A stretch of DNA of 64,000 nucleotides from Ophioceras dolichostomum (lineage: Eukaryota; Ascomycota; Sordariomycetes; Magnaporthales; Ophioceraceae): the NCBI GenBank assembly GCA_003049485.1, contig PYST01000029.1, positions 62,001 through 126,000 of the forward strand, in the 5' to 3' direction. The notes beneath the pieces are model-generated. The model saw nothing but the letters and a program-made list of their open reading frames with translations. It made no database searches and had not been told where the DNA came from. The translations under genes and the position numbers were made by a program. Below, piece after piece: positions 47,900 to 56,031 of this stretch (position 1 is its first letter; each line of letters begins with the position of its first letter).

Positions 47900-48018
47900 T
47901 GACAAGATTGTGATTCAAACCCACGCCAATTTCTTGACTAGCAGACCCAAAGTCATCTCTCTGAAGAGAAGACACAGAAACCAGAAGCTAGCGCCTTAGA
48001 CCGCTCGTGTGTCTTGCC
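47900..48018 (-). pseudogene. decayed tRNA-Leu copy
   Basis: The sequence aligns with the intact tRNA-Leu about 330 bases away: the acceptor strands GGCAAGA and TCTTGTC, the block GAGCGGTCTAAGGCGCTAGC and the anticodon-stem partner GCTAG are kept. The D stem is damaged (TGGCC became CACAC) and the T stem no longer pairs (GTGGG against CACAA, with TTTGAAT in the loop instead of TTCGAAT). The insert in the anticodon arm is longer than the intron of the intact gene. The apparent anticodon would be CTG. It is best read as a tandem duplicate losing function. Confidence 0.8.
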
Positions 48019-48221
48019 TTCTGTCTTGTCACATTGTTAATGCTGCTGTGCTGTCCCAACCCTTGGGAACGAGTCGAGAAGCGAACAAACAGGAGGGATT
48101 GAAATTGCAAATATGAAACGAGGAAGGGAGAAAATGAAGGGGGCGGAAAGGAGATTGCGGCGGAAAAAGAACATTGCTGATGAGATATTGAAAAAGAGAG
48201 GCAAAAAAAAACAGAAGAGAG

Positions 48222-48229
48222 AAAAAAAA
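48222..48229 (-). terminator. RNA polymerase III terminator of tRNA-Leu
   Basis: Eight consecutive T on the minus strand, seven bases after the discriminator base of the tRNA, as expected for a polymerase III stop. Confidence 0.85.
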
Positions 48230-48235
48230 GATGGT

Positions 48236-48338
48236 TGACAAGAGTGGGATTCGAACCCACGCCATTTTCATGACTAGCAGACATTTGAACTGATGGTTCT
48301 CCTGAAGCTAGCGCCTTAGACCGCTCGGCCATCTTGCC
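48236..48338 (-). tRNA. tRNA-Leu(CAG) with intron
   Basis: A class II tRNA of 103 bases including an intron. The acceptor stem GGCAAGA/TCTTGTC pairs over seven positions with one G-U, and the discriminator is A. The D arm contains GGCC GAGCGGTCTAA GGC, and the anticodon stem CTAGC pairs with GCTAG. The loop reads TT-CAG-G, then an intron of about 21 bases (starting AGAACC) and the final T, so the anticodon is CAG and reads CUG as leucine. The variable arm has a CAT/ATG stem and the T arm is GTGGG-TTCGAAT-CCCAC. The polymerase III terminator follows directly. Confidence 0.95.
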
Positions 48339-49176
48339 ATGATTGGATTGTTGGAGAGAAACTAGGCCATTGGCCGTTATAAGCGCACATTAGGGTGGTG
48401 GAATGTCGCCCATGCGTCATGGCTCCATCCCCAGATTTCGACCGATCCATAGATGTGGCTTTCGCTGTCATTAGATTCGGCAGATGTATGTGGGACTCTC
48501 GTCCCCGGTTCCTGTGTCACACGAATTGCGGAAGATATAACAATCCAATCCTTCATGAGCACACGGAAAAGAAAAGAAAAACAACTCCTCTTGTTGGAGA
48601 ACCGCGGTTTCACAAGCTTTCATTCCGTACGCATACGCGGATCTTGAAAGTCAGCTGGTGGTGGAAGCAAGCGAACGCACTTTGCCCAATCCATTCCAGG
48701 TTGCAGCCACGGTTTTTAACAGCGTTGCAGTCCGCTACAGGCACCTTGTTAGGCACAGGTATCTGATTCGTCTCTGGTCCGAAGGCTGACAAGACTGAGA
48801 GATCTTGGATTTGGTGGCTTGCATCCCATGCCGCCTTTCCAGCGGAGCATCAGACGAATTGAAGCACTGGGCTCGCGGACTAATCAGTCTGGTTGGTTAC
48901 AGTCTGGTATTTACTAGCCGTGGTGTGAATGTCCATGGGATTGATTGATGCTGCGAAAGAGGTCAAGCTCACTCAGTGATTCATCATCAGACAAACAACA
49001 AGCGCACGGTTCTTGGTTTGCTTTCCGCATTCAGTTTCTTTTCCCCCCTCTCTCGCCTTGAGTCCGTCAACTTGCATCTACATACAAATCGTCTATTCAA
49101 TCCTTTGGAAAGTCAGCAACAGTCCGCACAGGCGTTGAGACATTGGATTTTCCAACGCACGGTCGAGAGAGTAACG
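48339..49176. other. intergenic stretch between tRNA-Leu and amidase
   Basis: About 840 bases without a supported gene. The right part should hold the amidase promoter and leader. No repeat or element stands out. Confidence 0.55.
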
Positions 49177-49413
49177 ATGGAGCAGCCTTCGGGAGCAACG
49201 GCAGCATCAACATCGTCACTGCGCCAGCAGAAGATGCAACTGTTCAGCAACTACCCGACCGCCAGACAGGTGGTTCCAACCTCTGAACTTAAAGATGAGG
49301 AGGACAAGAACCCCGCCATGAGAGGCTACTCTCTTGTCATCGGCTCTACACTGTGCGTTGCTGCTCCCATCTCATGTTCCATCCGTTCTTCTCATTGGGC
49401 AGCTTTCAAACGG

Positions 49414-49448
<35 letters not shown>

Positions 49449-51834
49449 CAAAGAAGCACATGCGTTTCTTCTGACTGATGATTGTGCATCCATCCACCTC
49501 CTCTGGCAGCTTAACAAAGTTCCCTTTCGTGCAACGGTTCCTCTTCGGCAACGCACTCTTCGATGCGCCGAAGTTTCTGGACCTCCCAGATGACACGTCC
49601 TGGAAGTTCCAGGTGAGTTGAGTCACGGACGGAATTACGTGTGATAGATGAAGCGCCCTTGTCATCGGCGATTTTAAACTGACTGCATCGTGTGTACAAA
49701 CTCGTCCTCCGGTGTGAATCGAAAAGCCATCAGTCATCCCTCTCGCCAATGCGTCATCGACCTATCACTCGATAGCGGAGCTGACGGTGCCTCCGTCGCC
49801 ACAACCCTCCGCCGGTGCCGACTTGGCGGTACATGGCATCCAGGGCGGCAAGGGCCGATTCTACTCGGCGGCGGACTACCACTGGCTGTACCAGTCCGGC
49901 GAGGCGACGCCGCTGCAGGTGGCCGAGGCCCTGCTCCCCCTCGTGCAGCGCGGCCAGTCGCCGCCGTCCAAGTACGAGAATGCCTTCATCGCGTGCCTCG
50001 CCGACAAGGTGCTCGCCGAGGCGCGGGCGTCCACCGAGCGCTGGGCTGCGGGGAGGCCGCGGGGCGTGCTGGACGGCGTGCCCTTTTCTGTGAAGTGCGA
50101 CATGGACCTCGAGGGGTACACGCCGACGTTCGGCATGAAGCTCGACAAGTCGTTCCCGTTCTGCAACAAGGTCGCCGATAAGACCGCGTGGCCTGTGCGG
50201 AAGCTGAGGGAGGCTGGCGCGGTGATGGTCGGGCAGAACAACATGCATGAGATCGGGATGGGTGAGTCCGTCTGCAGTTTTGCCGCCGAATAGTTTTTGC
50301 ACCTCCGTCGCTTGTCTGATTGATGGGGAAGAGGATGGAAAGGGGAAATGTTCTCTGAGTGCTGACTGACGACGACGACTGAATCTGCCGCCTCGGTGGC
50401 TGGTTGATCGATCTGCGGTACAGATACTACTGGATGCAATGTAAGTGACGAAGACTTCTCGTCCAGCTTGTAGATGACGTGAGGGAGTGAGGAAGGGGGG
50501 TCGCACAAACACCACCGGCGCATCTGCCGAGGCGACCACGAAGCTCACTAACTGTCCGACTAACTGACTTGTGCTTGTAACAGCCCGCAACGGGGACGCC
50601 GATCAACTGGTATAACAAGTCCTACTACCCAGGTGGCTCGTCCTCGGGTGCCGGATCCGCCATAGGGGCTGGGCTGGTGCCCATTGCCGTGGGCACTGAT
50701 GCAGGTAAGTACCTAGGCGTCGTAGGGGCACAACACTTGTCATAGCCCTCGCTTCCGTTTCCGTTGCCTTTAACACCATATAAAATCACAGGAGGAAGCA
50801 TCCGCATCCCCGCCGCCTTCAACGGCCACTTCGGCATCAAGCCGACGCACGACCGCACCATGGCCATGAACACCACCGTGTGCGTGACCGGCCCTCTCGC
50901 CGCCACCGCGGCCGACCTAGCACTCGCCTACCGCGTCATGGCGCAACCCGACCCGTCATGCGCCATCCACAGCCGATTCGCGCCCCCCTCCGCCACCCTG
51001 CCTTCCTCCCCAAAGGTCATCGGCATACCCCGCAGCTGGATCGACAAGGCCGCCACCCCCACCGTCAAGCGCGCCTTCGACGCCGCCGTGTCCCACCTTC
51101 GCACAAAGAGAGGCTACACCGTGATCGACGACCTCCCCCTCCCCTACCTGCGCGAGGGCCAGCTCGCCCACGCGGCGACCTGCCTCGCCGAGTCGGCCGA
51201 CATGGCGCGGCAGCGCGTCGACTACTCGAAGAAACAAACGCTCTTCGACCCGCTCAACCACCCGAACCGCATCCTGCTCGCCGTGGGGCAGAACGCGAGC
51301 GCGGTCGACTACATGCGCTACGCGGCGCTGCGGCAGGCCCTGATGGAGCACCTGGCCTACCTTTTCGAGGAGCACCCGGGCCTGGTGATCTTGACCCCGA
51401 CCACGCCGGACGCGGGATGGAGGATCCACCCGGGGGACGCGCGCTACGGCTTCACGGACGGGAACCGCTCGATCCGCAATATGAGGTTCGTGTGGCTAGC
51501 TAACACGACGGGGTGCCCGTCCGTGTCGGCGCCGATGGGGTATGCGGAGTCTGGGCAGGGAGAGGGGAGGGTGCCGATGGGGATCATGGCGGTGGGGGAG
51601 TGGGGGGCTGATGAGCAGCTGCTGGGGTGGGCGGCTGAGATGGAGGAGTACTTGACCGGAGAAAGAGGAGAGGGCTACGAGGGCGGGAGAGTGAGGCCGG
51701 AGGAGTGGGTGGATGTGCTTGCGCTGGCGAGGGGGAGGGGGAGGGAGAGGGTCGCAAGTACGCTGAAGCTTGCTGATGGAGGGGCGGAGACTGAGGGGGA
51801 GACTAGTGGAGGTTCAGGAGGTTCAGGTGCGTGA
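49177..51834 (+). CDS. amidase-signature family hydrolase
   Basis: Hydrolyses an amide bond, substrate unknown. Six exons: 49177-49352, 49510-49612, 49781-50261, 50424-50440, 50584-50704, 50792-51834. They join in phase to 646 residues. Exon 4 is only 17 nt and supplies DTTGCN between HEIGM and PATGTPINW, which reproduces the family pattern of HE-GMDTT followed by NP--GTP. The catalytic triad is visible: Lys198 (VPFSVKCDMD), cis-Ser278 (GGSSSGAGSA) and nucleophile Ser302 (DAGGSIRIPAAFNG), with the 24-residue Ser-Ser spacing known from FAAH. Intron 3 to exon 4 to intron 4 has GT-AG ends throughout; the acceptor before exon 3 is the less usual GAG. The tail, about 600-646, is low-complexity and acidic. 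No signal peptide is evident. The nearest plus-strand gene downstream starts 740 bases later. Confidence 0.88.
49414..49443. repeat. (TGC)10 trinucleotide repeat in amidase intron 1
   Basis: Ten TGC units inside the 157-nt first intron of the amidase gene. Being intronic, length changes should not alter the protein unless the intron is retained. Confidence 0.95.
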
Positions 51835-52573
51835 GTGAACGAGTGTTTGAGTAAGGAAGGGAGGAAGGGAGGAAGGGAAGGGTGAAAGCGAGCAAGACAA
51901 GACAGGTGGTGGAGGTGAGATAGAAGAGGTTAGGATAGAGTTGGGTAGGCGGCACGCGCTGCTTTTATCAGTTTCCCAGTAGGTTGGTCTTTTGTTTCGG
52001 TTCGGCCCCTCCTTGTGCTCTTTTCTGGCTGCATAGCAGTAGGCGGATACCTCCTATGGTGGAGTATCGAGTGGTCGCCGCTGACGACTCCGTGACGCTG
52101 ATGATCTGGAGGCCACAGCCGTGATCTTGCTCTTCTCGCATATCGAATTGTATACTGAAATTAACTCTCATCCCATGCCTGTTGACTAATTGACTACCTA
52201 CCTACATTACGATTGCGGAGAATTCTGTGACCATTCTGCTGTGGTATGTTGCTGGTTGTAGTGGTGGTGATGCGAAGAGAGAGAGCTCATTGACGGCGAC
52301 CTCTGCTGGACTCAGGTATCAAATCTCATCAACCATGAAAATTTTCGGCGGACAAAACAACTCAGGGCACCTTCAATTTCAACCGAAGACCTCACTCACC
52401 CTGGCCCCGCTCATTTGACAGCCAAAAGGACTTCAACTTTCAAAGCCGAAATACCTCCAAATACTTTACCCGTATGTCACAAATTGGTATGGGCATGTAT
52501 TCGAATAAAAGGAATACTAAGCTGTGCGATGCCCTCATTTCGCAACCGATGAAGCCGGACCTCACGTGATGAG
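51835..52573. other. intergenic stretch with purine-rich start
   Basis: It begins with GGGAGGAA units at about 51855-51880. The right end should be the promoter of the Rrn9-like gene and carries a CACGTG hexamer at 52563-52568, just before the ATG at 52574. Confidence 0.55.
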
Positions 52574-55516
52574 ATGGAGCAAGAGCCAGCAGCTGAGGAG
52601 CTCTCGGGGCCAGAGCCCGATATCACAATTGATCAAGGAGACGAAGAAGGACAAACCGAAGTAAAAGAAAATGATTCCCCATCAGAATGGGACCTGGACA
52701 CCGACGATGTGAGGTCGATCTCCTCAACCGAGCTGCACAGCAAACGGCCGAATCGCTGGCGCGGGCCCACCTCGACCTGGTCGGCGCTTACCGAGCAAGA
52801 CCGACTCACATACGAGGCCCTGGTATCGCTGCGGAACCAGGACCTCGCCGAGCACCTGTACAGGGTATTTGCGCTGAAGCAACGTCAAGGTGGTCGTCGG
52901 CGTCCTCCTCCAGCCCAACAAGACGGCGGCGACGAGGATGATGATGTCGAAGTCGACATCGACATGGTCACCGGCCAGCCGGTGCGGGTGCGGGACACAG
53001 ACTGGGTCCTGCCGAAGTCCTGGACCGCGTGGCCGATGAGAGCGCATCTAGTCCCCGCCGGCACCGGCTTGATGCCGCCTCCCGTCCCGGAAGACGCTCA
53101 CGAGAAGCATACTCTGCGTCGGAGTGCAACGACAGTGGCGGACGGGGAGGGTGAGGAGGCCGGCGGATCTGATGATGCCTTGGAGGAACTTGTGTGCGCC
53201 ACGATGCTTCGTATTGCAAAAGACAGATTCCGCCGACGGCAGCTCAAGGGGCTGGTCGATGGCGGTGCCGATTTACGGCAGCCGCGGCAGCCGTCTCCAA
53301 CTCAAGCGCAGGCCGAAACACAAACACAACCTCAACAACAAAAGGCGCATGACTTCCCAAGCAGCAGCAACGAGGATGAAGACGATCACGTCGAGGACGA
53401 GTGGGCAGGTCGAGAGCCGCCCTCCGGCCAAGGGAGCCCGTCACAGTCGCTGAGAGTGGCGGCCATGGCGCGCGACCCCGACAGCAGCCCTCCGCTGACG
53501 CCCCAACAGCGCCGAGATTACCGACGCACCTACACCCCCGCCTTCTCGGCGGACGACGAGCGGTCATACGCGCTCCTCCGGCCCGCGGCGCAGCGCATCC
53601 TGGCCGATCTGGACCGGACTCTGCTGCGACTCCACGAGGCGCGCGTGCGTAGCGTGCGCGCCCTCGATGACGCGTCGGAACCATCTGCGACAGAAAACGA
53701 AGGGATTGCCGCTAGTAGTGGTCATCGGCTAAGAGAACTACGACGCCGCCGCCTCGAGATCCGTCTCGGTGAGGGAGGAGGAGGAGGGGGAGGAGCAGCA
53801 GAGACGAAGTCAGAAAAGGGGAAGGAGAAAGAAGAGCCGGAAAAGAAGAGGAAGCGAGGCAGACCGAGGGGCACCGCCCCTCCCAAGCTGACGAAGGCTC
53901 CGAAGCCTGAGTACGGGCCTGGAGGCAAGCAGCGTCGGGGCAGACCGCGGAAGGAGCTTGTGCGTCTGCCGGGCGAGAGCGAGCGGGACATGCTGGTCCG
54001 TGTTGCGAAGGAGCGGCATGAGCGGATGCCTGTGTTTGCGGAGTCTGATGATGGCGAAGGCGGAACCGAAAGCGACGAGCTTTCTTCTTCCGTGAAGGCG
54101 CAGAAGCACGGCAGTGGTGATGGCGGTGGTAGTGGCCTCGCCACGCGAGGGCGAAGGAACAGACGAACCCCGGCCAAAACGATCCCTAGACGAGACGGAG
54201 AGACGGAGCAGGAGTACCTCGTCCGCGTCGCACGGGAGAGGCACCTGAAGAAGCCGGTCTTTACGATGGGTGCGGGTGAGGGCACAAGCAGCAGCGCACC
54301 TCTGCCTCCTCCTCCACTCGCAGTGCCGAAGCGAGGCGGCAATTCCGGATCGGCTTATGGAGAAAACGACGAAGAAGAAGGTAATGGGGGAGAGAAGTCT
54401 ACGGAGCAGGAAGGGTCAGATGGCGAAGGAGACGACGACATGGACATCGACTCGCCATCACGACCACCCCCAGCCCAAAATCACTCCCCTGACCCGATCG
54501 TATCAGCAGCAACAGCAGCCCCTCAACAACAGCAGCAGCAATACGACAAAGCAAAGCTCATGTCCAAATGGCCCCTCCGCGACTGGTCCGACGTGGTCGG
54601 CGCCGCCGCCCTCGCCGGCTTCCCGCCTTCGGTCGTGGCGCGCACGGCACAGCGCTGTGCGAACCTGTTCGGGCAGGGCATGGAGCTGCATACCTTTAAC
54701 GAGGTGCCCGCCGATGGCAGCGGCAGCGCCGTGATGCGTACGCGTACGTTCCTGCCAACTACTATCACAGCTGCAGGAGGAGGTGGGACTGGGGGCACAG
54801 GGACTTGGAGAGATATGGGATTATCGTCATCGCCGCTGGAGACGGATTCGGACGAGGAAGGAGGGGAGAACTCGGGTCGCTCGAGGATTCGGACGATGCG
54901 CATGCGGAGCCTGAGTCGTGGGCCGAGCGTTGCGCCGTTGTCTTCGAAGGGGGACGGATCTTCTAGTGATGAGGATCAGGATCAGCAGTGGCAGGACAGT
55001 GGTGGTGGGAGACGACGAGGGCAGGAGGCGAGGGCGAGGGCGAGGTCGAGGAGTGTTGGTGTTGGTGTTGGTGCTCCCACAGGAGGAGGAAACGTGTTTT
55101 ACTGCCCGAATAACCACTGCCCACGCGCGGTAGAAGGGTTTGCAAGACGGGCTAATATGGAGAGGCATGTGCTTAAAATGCATGGAGAGGCAGCGGCAGC
55201 GGCGGTCATCAGGACTAGGGAGTCCTCTGCTTATGGGGGATCTATTCAAGGGTTGTCGGTTCATGATGATGATGATGGAGGTGATGGCACAGGAGGAGGA
55301 CGAGCAGGAGGAGGGGACGAAGATGTGGATAGCATCGGGGAGATAGATGGAGCGGTGCACGTGGATGGGTTCTTGAAGCCGATCAAGATACGGAAGGGCT
55401 GGCGGGCTGTGGATGCGCGGCCGAGGGTGGGGAGGAAAACGGGAAGGAGGAGAGGGGGGAGGAGAGGAGACTATGGGGATGGGGAGGAAGAACGGTTTGG
55501 GGATAGTAGTTCTTGA
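52574..55516 (+). CDS. Rrn9-like RNA polymerase I initiation factor with AT-hooks and C2H2 finger
   Basis: One uninterrupted exon, 980 residues. Residues about 58-105 (RPNRWRGPTSTWSALTEQD, then LAEHLYRVFALK) match from memory the Rrn9 domain of the upstream activating factor for rDNA transcription. Further conserved pieces are DWVLPKSWTAWPM (about 148-160) and LEELVCATMLRIAKDRFRRR (about 205-225). Two AT-hook-like cores, RKRGRPRG and QRRGRPRK, lie near 430-465. A repeated module LVRVAKERHERMPVF / LVRVARERHLKKPVF follows. Residues about 660-720 (LRDWSDVVGAAALAGF) look folded, Myb-like at best. A C2H2 finger is at Cys844, Cys849, His865, His870 (CX4C-X15-HX4H). Acidic and Gln-rich linkers fill the rest. 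A nuclear DNA-associated role is well supported by the hooks and finger; Rrn9 itself is inferred. Confidence 0.7.
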   Translation: MEQEPAAEELSGPEPDITIDQGDEEGQTEVKENDSPSEWDLDTDDVRSISSTELHSKRPNRWRGPTSTWSALTEQDRLTYEALVSLRNQDLAEHLYRVFALKQRQGGRRRPPPAQQDGGDEDDDVEVDIDMVTGQPVRVRDTDWVLPKSWTAWPMRAHLVPAGTGLMPPPVPEDAHEKHTLRRSATTVADGEGEEAGGSDDALEELVCATMLRIAKDRFRRRQLKGLVDGGADLRQPRQPSPTQAQAETQTQPQQQKAHDFPSSSNEDEDDHVEDEWAGREPPSGQGSPSQSLRVAAMARDPDSSPPLTPQQRRDYRRTYTPAFSADDERSYALLRPAAQRILADLDRTLLRLHEARVRSVRALDDASEPSATENEGIAASSGHRLRELRRRRLEIRLGEGGGGGGGAAETKSEKGKEKEEPEKKRKRGRPRGTAPPKLTKAPKPEYGPGGKQRRGRPRKELVRLPGESERDMLVRVAKERHERMPVFAESDDGEGGTESDELSSSVKAQKHGSGDGGGSGLATRGRRNRRTPAKTIPRRDGETEQEYLVRVARERHLKKPVFTMGAGEGTSSSAPLPPPPLAVPKRGGNSGSAYGENDEEEGNGGEKSTEQEGSDGEGDDDMDIDSPSRPPPAQNHSPDPIVSAATAAPQQQQQQYDKAKLMSKWPLRDWSDVVGAAALAGFPPSVVARTAQRCANLFGQGMELHTFNEVPADGSGSAVMRTRTFLPTTITAAGGGGTGGTGTWRDMGLSSSPLETDSDEEGGENSGRSRIRTMRMRSLSRGPSVAPLSSKGDGSSSDEDQDQQWQDSGGGRRRGQEARARARSRSVGVGVGAPTGGGNVFYCPNNHCPRAVEGFARRANMERHVLKMHGEAAAAAVIRTRESSAYGGSIQGLSVHDDDDGGDGTGGGRAGGGDEDVDSIGEIDGAVHVDGFLKPIKIRKGWRAVDARPRVGRKTGRRRGGRRGDYGDGEEERFGDSSS

Positions 55517-56031
55517 TGGAATCCCGAGTTCTTCCAACAGCAGGCAGCTAGCTGTTATGATCGAATGCATTAGGTATCTATGCCATAGAAAGCATGGAGC
55601 CTCACTGTGTGTGCAGAGTAGTATTCATCCATACGTTAAGTGTCAGTAAGGAAGTGGGAGCCGTTTACGGGCTACCGGTCCAGGGGTTCAGCGTTTAGCC
55701 CCCTGTCTCAAAATCTTGAGCCGCACTTTGGCAAGTCACTACAATCAAATCAGGCCGGGGGCGGGCAAAGGGCTATTCCTATCATCCAAGCAACAACCTC
55801 TGTTCTTCGGTGTATGTCTACTCTAAGTATCCTGTTTCTTTTATCGATTCTAGGTGGAGCAGCGGATAGGCCTCTCCTCATCTATCAAGACACGAAAACC
55901 GCACGAGAGTAAGGATACTCGACCACCATTGCATAACTCGAAAGAAATAATAGTAATAATCCAACTTAGGTAGATAATAATAGTAACCTACCCCTACCCA
56001 ATAACCAAAACGGACAACAACAGCCACTGCC
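55517..56031. other. convergent 3' intergenic region
   Basis: About 515 bases between the ends of the Rrn9-like gene and Sac1. AT-rich near 55940-55990. No gene or repeat seen. Confidence 0.6.

Noticed and set aside
47571..47999. 142-codon plus-strand frame as a gene
   Set aside because: Its C-terminal part is the antisense of the decayed tRNA copy and the rest is low-complexity.
47900..48018. Functional tRNA-Gln(CTG)
   Set aside because: The loop could be read as CTG, but the D and T stems do not pair and the backbone matches tRNA-Leu, so it is a decayed Leu copy.
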